Shown here piece by piece: positions 23,989-31,881 of a DNA stretch of 35,535 nt. A program made the position numbers and the translations under genes. This DNA is from Clostridia bacterium. Its GTDB lineage: Bacteria; Bacillota; Clostridia; Oscillospirales; CAG-272. Position 1 is the first letter of the stretch. The number at the start of each line of letters is the position of its first letter. The stretch spans positions 1 through 35,535 of the forward strand of contig CAADYQ010000015.1 in assembly GCA_900753295.1 (NCBI GenBank). Reading direction: 5' to 3'. The notes below the pieces were generated by a model. It made no database searches. It had not been told where the DNA came from and saw nothing but the letters and a program-made list of their open reading frames with translations.

Positions 23989-24672
23989 TCAGTTTGCCGC
24001 AAGCTCCGAGAGGCGGCGCAGCCCGTCCTTTTTGCCCGACACGATGAGCACGTCGTCGGCGCGGAAGGTGTAGTCCGGCTTTACGAAGTCGATTACATCT
24101 CCGCCGTTTTCTATCGCAACTATGTTCATGCCGAATCTGCCGCGCAGATTCGCCTCTATGACCGTTTTGCCGACGATAGCCGCGGGAACGGCGAGCTTTG
24201 AAATATTGAGTTGCTCATTGAGCTGCATATAGTCGAGTACCTTGGTCGTCTCAAGCCTTGTGGCAAGCCTCAGCGCCATATCCCTCTCGGGATACACCAC
24301 CTCGGCTCCGAGCTTTTCAAGTATTTCGCCGTGCTCGGCGCTTTTTGCCTTGGCTATGACCTTTTTTATGCCGAGGCTGACGAGGTTTAGCGTTGTGAGT
24401 ATCGAAACGTCCATCTGCTCGCCTATGCACACAACGGCAACATCGCAGTTGGCGATGCCCGTCTCGGCGAGAGATCTTTTATCGAGCGAGTGGACCACGA
24501 ACGCGTTTTCGGTATATTCGCGCATTTCGCGCACCTTTTCCTCCTCGTTGTCAAGCACTATCAGCTCGGCGCCCGACTCCGCCAGCTCGGTCGCCAGCGC
24601 GTATCCGAATCTGCCGAGTCCTACTATGCCGTATATCGTCCGCTCCTGTTTTTTGTGGATCTTTTTTGCCAT
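23989..24672 (-). CDS. ktrA: Potassium uptake regulator, RCK domain (KtrA/TrkA type)
   Basis: A 227-residue peripheral membrane regulator that forms a ring under the KtrB channel and gates it in response to nucleotides. The RCK-N Rossmann domain (residues about 13-135) starts with G18-L-G20-R-F-G23. The acidic end of the second strand (LDNEEEKV) binds the adenine nucleotide ribose. An RCK-C (TrkA_C) domain occupies about 145-227. The length fits the single-unit KtrA form rather than the doubled TrkA. It begins 12 bp after ktrB, so the two are one operon. Confidence 0.94.
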   Translation of the reverse strand: MAKKIHKKQERTIYGIVGLGRFGYALATELAESGAELIVLDNEEEKVREMREYTENAFVVHSLDKRSLAETGIANCDVAVVCIGEQMDVSILTTLNLVSLGIKKVIAKAKSAEHGEILEKLGAEVVYPERDMALRLATRLETTKVLDYMQLNEQLNISKLAVPAAIVGKTVIEANLRGRFGMNIVAIENGGDVIDFVKPDYTFRADDVLIVSGKKDGLRRLSELAAN

Positions 24673-24684
24673 ATCAGTCTCCTC

Positions 24685-26001
24685 TCAGCCTATAACAAGA
24701 TCGCCCTCGGGGTAGGATACCCTCTCTCCGAGCGAAAAATACCATACTGTAACTATCGTCATCGGTCCCAGTCTGCCCATATACATTATCGCCACCGAGA
24801 TCAGCTTTGCGGCGGTACCGAGCGTCGGGGTGATGCCGGTGGAAAGTCCCACCGTTGCAAACGCGCTAACGACCTCGGTCAGCACATCGCGCAGCGGGAG
24901 TGCCGGCTCGGCGAGCGAGATAAGAAATGTTCCCGTCAACACCACCGAAAGACCTATCATCACTATCACCGCCGCCTTGCGGAAGGCGCTTCGCGGCAGT
25001 GAATACCGGAACGCGCTCTCGCCCGTATTTGTGGCGGCAGACCTTATCCCGCGCAGCAGCGCAAAGACCGTGCTCGTTTTAACGCCGCCTCCGGTCGATC
25101 CGGGCGACGCCCCAATGAACATCAGCACGTTCAACACGCACAGTCCCGCATTTGAAAAGCCGGAAAGCGGTGTCGTTGAAAAGCCGGCTGTACGCGCCGA
25201 AAAGCTGAAAAGCACAGCGTCCATCCAGCCGAGCGCATCTCCCTCGCTTATTTTAAGCAGCACGGTCCCCGCCGTCAGCAGCACGGCGCTGACAGACAGC
25301 ACGACGCGGGTGTGCATGGAGAATTTTTTCCACCTGAATCTTTTTTCGCCGACCTCGCGTATCACGAGGAAGCCGATGCCGCCGAAAAAGATGAGCGCGC
25401 AGGTAGTAAGATTGAGCAGCACGCTGTCACGGTACGGGATAAGGTTAGTCCCGCCGCCGAGTATATCAAAGCCCGCGTTGTTGAAGGCTGCTATCGAATG
25501 GAACACGCTTATCCCGACCGCATGCAGCGCGTCGTGATCGCGCACGAACACGGGATAGCTGAGCACAGCCCCGGCAAGCTCTATCACAGCCGTGGTCGCA
25601 AATATACTCTTTACTAGCCGGCGCACGCCGCTGCCCGAATCAAAATTGAGCGCCTCGCGCACGACGTTCCTCTCGCGCAGGTTCATCCTTCTTCCGGTGG
25701 CTATGATGATCCCGGCTCCGACAGACGTAACGCCGAGCCCCCCTATCTGTATCAGCACGGCTATGACCGTCTGACCGAACGCGGTGAAGGTATCCGCGGC
25801 GTCAACGGCAATAAGTCCGGTAACGCACACGGCGCTTGTTGAAGTATACAGCGCATCGATATATCTGAGCGTGACTCCGGCGCGCACGCTTACGGGAAGC
25901 ATGAGCAGTCCCGAGCCGATGAGTATCGCCGCGGCAAAGCCCGCCGCAATGACCCGCGCCGGTGTTATTTTTATTTTCGGGCGACGTTTGTGCCGATCCA
26001 T
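24685..26001 (-). CDS. ktrB: Potassium uptake channel-like subunit KtrB/TrkH family
   Basis: The 438-residue membrane subunit of the Ktr system, which imports K+ (often Na+-coupled). The four membrane-pore-membrane repeats show their filter glycines in TSTSAVCVTGL (G62), AAFNNAGFD, SARTAGFSTT and SAFATVGLSTG. The family motif GASPGSTGGGVKTST lies in the third/fourth repeat linker. The ATG at 25999-26001 is chosen because GGGGGAAG precedes it; a TTG four codons earlier is possible. It is followed directly by ktrA. Confidence 0.94.
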   Translation of the reverse strand: MDRHKRRPKIKITPARVIAAGFAAAILIGSGLLMLPVSVRAGVTLRYIDALYTSTSAVCVTGLIAVDAADTFTAFGQTVIAVLIQIGGLGVTSVGAGIIIATGRRMNLRERNVVREALNFDSGSGVRRLVKSIFATTAVIELAGAVLSYPVFVRDHDALHAVGISVFHSIAAFNNAGFDILGGGTNLIPYRDSVLLNLTTCALIFFGGIGFLVIREVGEKRFRWKKFSMHTRVVLSVSAVLLTAGTVLLKISEGDALGWMDAVLFSFSARTAGFSTTPLSGFSNAGLCVLNVLMFIGASPGSTGGGVKTSTVFALLRGIRSAATNTGESAFRYSLPRSAFRKAAVIVMIGLSVVLTGTFLISLAEPALPLRDVLTEVVSAFATVGLSTGITPTLGTAAKLISVAIMYMGRLGPMTIVTVWYFSLGERVSYPEGDLVIG

Positions 26002-26067
26002 AGCTTCCCCCAACGGTGAAATAAGTAAAAATTCATATCTGCCCTCCGCATATCCCGCGCCGCGGGA

Positions 26068-26646
26068 TCATGCATTGAGCTTTTTCAGCTTATATGCCGA
26101 AATGACACCCATGACGAGCGTCACAATGACGTAAATGTGTATCGCCAGGTCGATAAGCATCGACATCTGGAATCCGATCAGCACCGCCATCATTATGATA
26201 TATATCAGCGTGTCGATCGAAAAAAGCACCAGTGCGGCTATGAGCCACCCCATGCTGTAGCTTACGGTAACGCTGCCGTCCTCATTCTTTTTCTTGCTCT
26301 GCGAGGCAAAAAAGCAGACGGCGTACATCGCAAGCACCACTGCGGAAACAACGACAGCCGACCAGAAGAATCCGTCCGGCAGGAACTGAAAGTTGTCCCA
26401 CTCGCTCCCGTATACCTCAGCGGGCATACGTCCGGTGTAAAGCGACATAAAATAGCAAAGATAATACGGCAGACTTACCGAAAAGAGAAAGTAAGTCAGG
26501 CTGCCGAAAAGCATCAGCGCGATATTGACGACTGTAAACAGGACGACCACGATAATGTCCGCGCGGGCGTTTTGCGCACGCCGCGTGAGCTTGGCAAGCT
26601 CATTTGCCGCCGAGTTCTCGGGGGTGATATCAACAGGATTGTTCAT
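26068..26646 (-). CDS. Uncharacterised membrane protein, four to five helices
   Basis: A 192-residue protein I do not recognise. After a short charged N-terminus with RRAQNARADI it has hydrophobic segments at about 29-52, 54-72, 93-114, 134-156 and 160-186. A polar loop (about 73-92, with TGRMPAEVYGSEWDNFQF) follows the second segment, and a Lys-rich stretch (SKKKNEDGS) follows the third. It ends in a positively charged tail (YKLKKLNA). The start ATG at 26644-26646 has AAAGGA upstream. It lies between ppiB (44 bp away) and ktrB (66 bp away) on the same strand. No function is inferred. Confidence 0.75.
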   Translation of the reverse strand: MNNPVDITPENSAANELAKLTRRAQNARADIIVVVLFTVVNIALMLFGSLTYFLFSVSLPYYLCYFMSLYTGRMPAEVYGSEWDNFQFLPDGFFWSAVVVSAVVLAMYAVCFFASQSKKKNEDGSVTVSYSMGWLIAALVLFSIDTLIYIIMMAVLIGFQMSMLIDLAIHIYVIVTLVMGVISAYKLKKLNA

Positions 26647-26689
26647 CTCATTTTTTCCTTTCGCTTGTGTTTTTTGTGTGTCGGGAAGG

Positions 26690-27190
26690 TCAGACTCTCT
26701 TTATCGATTCGATGACCACAGGCGTGCGCGGCACATCCGAAAAATATCCCATTCTGCCGGTCTTTACATCGGCGATCTTATCCACAACGTCAAGCCCCTC
26801 GGTGACAAGACCGAACGCCGCGTACTGCGCGTCAAGATGCGGGGCGTCCTTGTGCATGATAAAGAACTGGGACGAGGCGGAATCGGGGTCCGACGTGCGC
26901 GCCATGGAAAGCGTGCCGCGCGTGTGCTTTTGCGTGTTGAGCATCCAGCCGTTGGCGGCAAACTCGCCCTTTATCGGGTCGGCGCGGCGCGGCTCGAACT
27001 GACTGTCGTATCCGCCGCCCTGTATCATAAAGTTTTTGATAACGCGGTGGAAGATGAGTCCGTCAAAAAAGCCGCGGTCAACGAGAGCCAGAAAATTCTC
27101 CACCGTTTTGGGGGCGTTTTGGGGGTAAAGCTCGGCGCGCATCGTACCGTAGTCGCGCACTTTTATTTCTATTACGGGATTTTCAGACAT
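26690..27190 (-). CDS. ppiB: Cyclophilin-type peptidyl-prolyl cis-trans isomerase
   Basis: A 166-residue cytoplasmic cyclophilin that speeds proline isomerisation during folding. It shows the core motifs: F47-H48-R49-V50-I51 with the catalytic Arg, MIQGGG (55-60), MAR at 96-98 and SSQFFIMH at 106-113. There is no signal peptide. The ATG at 27188-27190 has AAAGGAGAAATAAA upstream. A longer frame extends into the mrnC gene in another frame and is rejected. It starts 19 bp after the mrnC stop codon. Confidence 0.95.
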   Translation of the reverse strand: MSENPVIEIKVRDYGTMRAELYPQNAPKTVENFLALVDRGFFDGLIFHRVIKNFMIQGGGYDSQFEPRRADPIKGEFAANGWMLNTQKHTRGTLSMARTSDPDSASSQFFIMHKDAPHLDAQYAAFGLVTEGLDVVDKIADVKTGRMGYFSDVPRTPVVIESIKRV

Positions 27191-27209
27191 TTTATTTCTC
27201 CTTTTTCGG

Positions 27210-27611
27210 TCAATTCTCGGCTTTATCTTCGTCCTCGCCGTACGCGATGTCAAAAAGCTCGCGTGCGCGGGCGTGATCCGCCTCCCCGCCGAGCCACAGC
27301 CAGCCGAAAAGCGCCTCAAGCCCGGTAGCCCGCCGGTACTCGGCAGGGCTTGCCGAGCGCGGGGTGTTTGTGTGTCCTATGTTGCGCGCGCGGCGGTATA
27401 CCGCCGCCTCGCGCTCGGAAAGCAGCGGCATCACCCGCTCTGCCGCCGCGCTTTGCGCGGTGGCGCGTACATATTTTGCCGCCGCGACATTCAGCCGCGC
27501 GGAATCCGGAATGCCCTCAAGCACCAGCCGCTCGCGCGCCAGCACCTCTATCACGCTGTCGCCGAGGTAAGCGAGCGCCGCCGAGGTCACGCCGTCCCGC
27601 GGCTCAGTCAA
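27210..27611 (-). CDS. mrnC: Mini-ribonuclease III
   Basis: A 133-residue RNase III catalytic domain without the dsRNA-binding domain. It matures 23S rRNA ends in Bacillota. The family pattern is present: LAYLGDSVIEVLARE near residues 13-27 with the conserved Asp, RRARNIGHTN in the middle, and EYRRATGLEALFGWLWL near 90-106 with the conserved Glu. The start is TTG at 27609-27611, 5 nt inside the upstream hydrolase stop region, with GGAG about 8 nt before it; coupling to the upstream gene is likely. Confidence 0.93.
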   Translation of the reverse strand: MTEPRDGVTSAALAYLGDSVIEVLARERLVLEGIPDSARLNVAAAKYVRATAQSAAAERVMPLLSEREAAVYRRARNIGHTNTPRSASPAEYRRATGLEALFGWLWLGGEADHARARELFDIAYGEDEDKAEN

Positions 27612-28713
27612 GGCTGGCTCCGCTCACGCGCAGAGCGCGGCGGATCTCGGACTCAATGCCCTCAGCCATCAGCGTAAAGCCCAGGTCGTTCGGGTGAACG
27701 CCGTCCATCGTGCATTCGTTCTCGTATTTACCGAGGAAGAAGCTCTCGCCGTCCACATAGTAAACATTACTGTCGCCCGCATCGCGCGCCGCACGGTATG
27801 TGTCTATGACGACATCCTTGCGCTCCATGGCGGACGCGCCGTTTGTAGCCACGTTGGGACGCGTTACCATGATGATGGGCATATCCGGGTGCGCCGCGCG
27901 CACCTTGGCATACGCCTTGTAATGCGTTGAACGCAGATATTCGGGATTGGGCGCGTTATGGTCGTAGTCAAGCACGAACAGGAGCATATCCTGCGCCGCT
28001 ATGTAGTCCATAACGGCGTCCTCTGCCTTTGCGTTGCCCGAAAAGCCGAGATTCACAACGTCCATGTTGAGATAGCGTGAGAGGATGTTGGTGTATATAA
28101 GTCCCGGCCGCGTTGCCGCAGTGCCGTGAACGATAGACGAGCCGTAAATTATTATCGGCTTGCGGTTGAGATACTTCAGCCCCGCGCCGAGCACGGCGTT
28201 CTCCTGAAGACCCACATACAGCTCCGACACCGCGGAATGTATGGGGAAGTTTATCGTAAAGTAGCGCAGGTGGCGGCTGCCGAAGCGGATTATCTGCTCA
28301 TACCCGCCGTCCATATCGTAAGGCGGCATGAACACGCGGTGATAGCGCGACTCTCCGCTCGGATAATCCTCATAAAGGTCAAAGCCTGCGCTCATGGCGA
28401 GCGTCATGTGCGAGTTTCTGCCGACGACGGGCATCACCGCCTTGATGAGGATATACTGCGAATCGGTGGAAAAGCGCACTCTGCCGCCCGCAGTCTCGCG
28501 CGCGAGCCGCGCCACGCCCTTTGACGTTGCCTCGGCTACGTCCTCGGGCAGACGGCGGAACAGCTTCTGTCCGCGCGGATCGTAAAAATTGTAAAGCTCA
28601 AACGGCTCCTCGCGCACACTGTGGAAGCGCACGTCCGTCTCCGGGAACGAGGTCTCGATGACAAGATTCTTATCTACCTCAACATACTGTTCTTTTTTTA
28701 CTTCTTCTGACAT
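27604..28713 (-). CDS. SGNH/GDSL-type hydrolase, paralogue 1
   Basis: A 369-residue esterase-like protein. The N-terminal beta-sandwich part, with an FELYNFYDPRG-type motif, is the companion domain (GxDLY-like) of SGNH hydrolases. The SGNH part has block I YGSSIVHG (catalytic Ser), block II NLGFSGNA (Gly), block III in DYDHNAPN (Asn), and block V DGVHPNDLGF with the catalytic Asp and His. There is no signal peptide, so it may act in the cytoplasm on deacylation of sugars or glycosides; the substrate is unknown. The ATG at 28711-28713 follows GGCGGAGGCAGGAC. It is a tandem paralogue of the next gene, 19 bp away. Confidence 0.88.
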   Translation of the reverse strand: MSEEVKKEQYVEVDKNLVIETSFPETDVRFHSVREEPFELYNFYDPRGQKLFRRLPEDVAEATSKGVARLARETAGGRVRFSTDSQYILIKAVMPVVGRNSHMTLAMSAGFDLYEDYPSGESRYHRVFMPPYDMDGGYEQIIRFGSRHLRYFTINFPIHSAVSELYVGLQENAVLGAGLKYLNRKPIIIYGSSIVHGTAATRPGLIYTNILSRYLNMDVVNLGFSGNAKAEDAVMDYIAAQDMLLFVLDYDHNAPNPEYLRSTHYKAYAKVRAAHPDMPIIMVTRPNVATNGASAMERKDVVIDTYRAARDAGDSNVYYVDGESFFLGKYENECTMDGVHPNDLGFTLMAEGIESEIRRALRVSGASLD

Positions 28714-28732
28714 GTCCTGCCTCCGCCGATCA

Positions 28733-29833
28733 TCATATATTGCGGCGCATGGCGCGGCGCAGTATTCTGCCCACGGCATCCGCCATTTTCATAAACCCGA
28801 GGTCTGTCGGGTGGTCGATATCTACCGTGCAGGCATCTATCTCCATGCCGCGGTAGATCCCCTCGCCGTCAATGTACCAGACGCGGCTGTCGCCCTGCTC
28901 TCTGGCATAGCGGAAGGTATCTTCTATCACGCGGCGCCGCTGCTCGGACTCTGCCTCGGGATGCCGGTCAAAGTCCGGGTAGCTGAGCATTATGTAGGGA
29001 ATATCCGGATTTTTTTCGCGTATCATGCGGTACATACGGCAGTGAGTTGCCGCAAGGTGCGCGGCGTTGGGCGCGTTGTGGTCGTAGTCGCACACGAATG
29101 CGCTCATGGGCAGAGCAGCCATATATTCCACCATGGGGATCTCGCCGAGGGCGTTGCCGGAAAAGCCGAGATTGATAAAGTCAACGTCAAGGCGGCGGCT
29201 TATTACAGCCTGATACGCCAGTCCCGGACGCGAGGCGCACGCGCCCTGCGTGATGGACGAGCCGTAATACACCACCGGCAGGCGGGTGCCCGTGTATTTT
29301 TTGCCGCCCGAAAGGGAAGCGCCCGCGTCAAGTCCGATCTCAAGCTCGGAAACGGGGGAATAAAGCGGGAAGTTCAACGTCAGCGACCGCTCGCGGCTGT
29401 CGGGGAGCGTGAATATCTGTTCAAAGCCGTCGGTTATGCTCACCGCAGGCTTGTAAACGCCGACATAAGCCGAGCCGACCGGCGTGTCCTCGTAAATATC
29501 GAAGGACGAGGAGCCTGTCAGCGCCATATGGCAGTATTTTGTGACATACGGCATTTTCACGCGCAGCGCGATGCGGCGCGAATCGGTGGTGAAGCGCACT
29601 CTGCCGCCCGCCGTGTGACGCGCGTTGCGCTTTACGCCTGCGTTCACCGCAGCCGCAGCCTCGTCCGGCATACGGCGGAACGCGCCCTCGGCGCGCGGCT
29701 CGTAAAGTCCGTAAATATCGAACGGCACATCCTTCGCGTTGCGCCACACAAGACCGGAGGCATCTGCAGCCGCAGCGGTCATATTCTTATCGACCTCTGC
29801 CGGCACGACGCCGGTGTTTTTTGTTTCGCTCAT
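28733..29833 (-). CDS. SGNH/GDSL-type hydrolase, paralogue 2
   Basis: A 366-residue relative of the previous protein with the same two-part architecture. The N-terminal part shows FDIYGLYEPRAEGAF. The catalytic blocks are YGSSITQG, NLGFSGNA, DYDHNAPN and DIDHPTDLGF. The pair differ most at the N-terminus and around the middle loop (YPDFDRHPE against RPNVATNG), which suggests different substrates or partner roles after duplication. The ATG at 29831-29833 has AAGGA upstream. It lies 16 bp after the lipid kinase gene and so is in the same transcription unit. Confidence 0.88.
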   Translation of the reverse strand: MSETKNTGVVPAEVDKNMTAAAADASGLVWRNAKDVPFDIYGLYEPRAEGAFRRMPDEAAAAVNAGVKRNARHTAGGRVRFTTDSRRIALRVKMPYVTKYCHMALTGSSSFDIYEDTPVGSAYVGVYKPAVSITDGFEQIFTLPDSRERSLTLNFPLYSPVSELEIGLDAGASLSGGKKYTGTRLPVVYYGSSITQGACASRPGLAYQAVISRRLDVDFINLGFSGNALGEIPMVEYMAALPMSAFVCDYDHNAPNAAHLAATHCRMYRMIREKNPDIPYIMLSYPDFDRHPEAESEQRRRVIEDTFRYAREQGDSRVWYIDGEGIYRGMEIDACTVDIDHPTDLGFMKMADAVGRILRRAMRRNI

Positions 29834-29849
29834 GATTCTGATTCCTTTT

Positions 29850-30821
29850 TTATTTTTTAAGTTTGATTGCGTTGTGTATCACTGATATTTCGACCTTCCC
29901 GCCGCATTCGGCACGCTCGCCGTCCAGCGTCCACGGCGTGTCCGCCGGGAGCTTGAAGCGCACGCTTGACGCGCGGAAAAAATCTATCATTTTGCAGTTG
30001 AGGTTTGACGTCAGCAGCGCCTGAACGATCTGGTTGAACTCGTCCACATTTTTGGGGCGCTTTATCAGCACAACCTCAAAAAGTCCGTCGTCCAGCTTCA
30101 CCACATCGCCCTTCAGCTTCACAAGTCCCCCCACCGACATGGAATTGGTCACGCCGCCGAACACATAATCGCCGCGGTATACATGCTCGCCGCTGTCACA
30201 GCTGACCTTTATCGGCTTTATGCGGAAGAATTCCTTGATGCCCTCTATGACATAAGCCATGTAGCCCATGTTGTTTTTTACGTTCTGCGGCGCGGAGTAA
30301 GACGCAGCGGTGAACGCGCCGAAGGATGCGATATAGGTGAAATAACGGTCGCTTCCGAATCGTCCTATATCAAGGGTGATGGAGCCGTCACCCGCAGCCG
30401 CTGCCGCGGCGGCGGCAAGATCTGCGGTGGGAATTCCGAGGCTTGCGGCAAAGTCGTTCGTACTGCCGGCGGGGATATAGCCTATCGGCATTGCCGTGCC
30501 GGACGATATCACGCCGGATATCACTTCGTTCAGCGTTCCGTCGCCGCCGCAGCAGACTATGCGGACATACCCCGCAGCCGCCGCGCCCGCCGACAGTTCG
30601 CGCGCGTGACCGCGATACTCGGTGAGTGCAACGGTGGTCTCAAAGCCGGCGGCGGAAAGTTGCCCGATGATATCGAACATCGACGCCCGCGCCCTGAGCT
30701 TACCGGATACGGGGTTGATTATAAGCAAAAGCCGGGGCTTTCCCGCTATCGGAGCTGCGGCTGTTTTCGCCGCTACCGGAGCAGACTTACCGTTTTTATC
30801 CTTGCCTTTCAATAATTTCAT
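29850..30821 (-). CDS. Diacylglycerol/lipid kinase family protein
   Basis: A 323-residue member of the DAGK/sphingosine-kinase/YegS family. These enzymes phosphorylate diacylglycerol or related lipids using ATP at the membrane face. NPVSG (36-40) and the nucleotide-binding GGDGT (92-96) followed by LNEV are clear. IPAGSTNDFA marks the second conserved block. The C-terminal beta-sandwich domain ends TLDGE. The N-terminus carries a Lys/Ala-rich stretch (3-29) before the core. ATG at 30819-30821 is chosen because the strong promoter at 30881-30909 lies upstream; AAAGGA precedes it at a slightly long distance. It is the first gene of a minus-strand unit running through the hydrolases, mrnC and ppiB. 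Confidence 0.92.
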   Translation of the reverse strand: MKLLKGKDKNGKSAPVAAKTAAAPIAGKPRLLLIINPVSGKLRARASMFDIIGQLSAAGFETTVALTEYRGHARELSAGAAAAGYVRIVCCGGDGTLNEVISGVISSGTAMPIGYIPAGSTNDFAASLGIPTADLAAAAAAAAGDGSITLDIGRFGSDRYFTYIASFGAFTAASYSAPQNVKNNMGYMAYVIEGIKEFFRIKPIKVSCDSGEHVYRGDYVFGGVTNSMSVGGLVKLKGDVVKLDDGLFEVVLIKRPKNVDEFNQIVQALLTSNLNCKMIDFFRASSVRFKLPADTPWTLDGERAECGGKVEISVIHNAIKLKK

Positions 30822-30880
30822 TCTGTATTCATTCCTTTCGGAAGTCGTGAGCCGCAAAGTTGCGGCAGATGTTCGGTATA

Positions 30881-30909
30881 ATTATATCCTCATATCGGCG
30901 AAAAGTCAA
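30881..30909 (-). promoter_or_regulatory. Promoter of the lipid kinase-hydrolase-mrnC-ppiB unit
   Basis: On the minus strand TTGACT (30909-30904), a 17-bp spacer and TATAAT (30886-30881). The next genes downstream have gaps of 16-19 bp or overlaps, so this promoter probably serves them all. Confidence 0.75.
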
Positions 30910-31029
30910 TAGAAAGGCGAAAATGCCGTGTTTTTTTGTGTAGTGCGCGGTTAATTCTGCGCAGCCGAGGGTAAAATAGGAATGAAAAAAAGCCGACGCG
31001 GGTGCGTCGGGAAAGGCAGATCAAAAAAA

Positions 31030-31299
31030 ATGGACAGAAAAACAAGATATGCGATAATTTTTGCGGCATCGGCGGCGATACTTTCGCTGGCGCTCGGTGC
31101 GCTGGCGCTGACCTCGGCAGCCATCGGCTCCGGAGATATGCTCCCCCGCGCAGGCTCGGAGGCTCCGGCAGTCAGCAGTGCCGCCGATACCTCGCCCGAG
31201 ACCGGTAACTCGATAATCGGCGCGGTCATCGCCGTCATAGTCGTGATAGCGATAATACTTGTGATAATCGCGCTCATGCCGAGACGCAAAAACGGCTGA
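31030..31299 (+). CDS. Small two-helix membrane protein
   Basis: An 89-residue protein of unknown function. It has a charged N-terminus (MDRKTR), a hydrophobic segment at about residues 7-33, a Ser/Ala/Glu/Pro-rich linker (about 34-60) and a second very hydrophobic helix (about 62-82), ending in PRRKNG. The linker would lie outside the membrane if both helices insert. The start is uncertain. ATG 31030 is preceded by GAAAGG at long spacing, while ATG 30982 would add 16 basic residues and has a poor site. A 7-bp hairpin (30993-30999 with 31004-31010) lies between the two candidates. A terminator follows. Confidence 0.55.
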   Translation: MDRKTRYAIIFAASAAILSLALGALALTSAAIGSGDMLPRAGSEAPAVSSAADTSPETGNSIIGAVIAVIVVIAIILVIIALMPRRKNG

Positions 31300-31310
31300 G
31301 GTTGCACCCA

Positions 31311-31338
31311 AAACGCCGGGCTGTTGCCCGGCGTTTTT
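31311..31338 (+). terminator. Rho-independent terminator of the small membrane protein gene
   Basis: aaacgccgggc (31311-31321) pairs with gcccggcgttt (31326-31336), with loop tgtt and a run of five T ending at 31338. It starts 11 bp after the stop codon, which supports the upstream frame as a real gene. Confidence 0.85.
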
Positions 31339-31402
31339 GATGCGGTCTTGGTCAGTTTTGCCCGCAGTATCCGTGTTTTTTCTTTTAGCGTTTAATGGCG
31401 GC

Positions 31403-31425
31403 AAAACGGCGGTGTTCAGCCGCCG
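31403..31425 (-). terminator. Weak minus-strand terminator candidate
   Basis: cggcgg (31407-31412) and ccgccg (31420-31425) form a stem; four U follow on the minus strand. It lies beyond the stronger palindrome at 31440-31480 and may be a backup for the rbfA unit. Confidence 0.35.
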
Positions 31426-31439
31426 AGACCAATGTCGTC

Positions 31440-31480
31440 GGGGGTGTTAAAAAACTCAAAATGAGTTTTTTAACACCCCC
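31440..31480. terminator. Bidirectional terminator after rbfA
   Basis: Perfect 19-nt arms, gggggtgttaaaaaactca (31440-31458) and its complement (31462-31480), with a 3-nt loop. It sits between the small membrane protein gene (+) and rbfA (-). It has the same core as the palindromes at 6109 and 11262. Confidence 0.8.
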
Positions 31481-31515
31481 GTACTTTACCGGCGATCCCG
31501 GTCCTTAAATACCGC

Positions 31516-31863
31516 TCACAGCTTTGACAAGAGATCGGCTATATGCGCGCCGTTCGCCGCGCTTCCGTCCACCACAAAATGAAGCTCCGGCGTGATTCGC
31601 ATATTCATCTTCTCCGCCATTCCGCGGCGCAAAAAGCCGGTCGCCGACTTAAGCCCCTGCGCTATCCGCTTCATCTCCGCCTCGTCCTTCTCACCGCCGA
31701 GCACCGAATAATATATCTTTGCGTATTTGAGGTCCGGAGTTACGTCCGCCGCGGTGATGCTGATGAATGCCTCGGACACCCGCGGATCCTTTACCTCCCG
31801 CAAAAGCTCGGACATCACCCTTACCGTCTCCTCATTTATTCTTCCTCGTCTGTAATTTGCCAT
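31516..31863 (-). CDS. rbfA: 30S ribosome-binding factor A
   Basis: A 115-residue KH-fold assembly factor that binds the 30S subunit late in maturation and is needed in the cold. It has the RRGRINEE N-terminus, the VKDPRVSEAFISIT block near residues 25-38, KYAKIYYSVLG, and the C-terminal RITPELHFVVDGS stretch. The length is normal. AAGGAGGATCACA precedes the ATG. It is not next to infB or truB as in many genomes. Instead it follows the MORN-repeat gene with an 18-bp gap, at the end of the parA-parB side cluster. Confidence 0.95.
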   Translation of the reverse strand: MANYRRGRINEETVRVMSELLREVKDPRVSEAFISITAADVTPDLKYAKIYYSVLGGEKDEAEMKRIAQGLKSATGFLRRGMAEKMNMRITPELHFVVDGSAANGAHIADLLSKL

Positions 31864-31881
31864 TGTGATCCTCCTTACGGT

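Noticed and set aside
28658..29860. A 400-codon plus-strand frame opposite the second SGNH hydrolase
   Set aside because: It mirrors the codon structure of the minus-strand gene, lacks a start signal and shows no domain.
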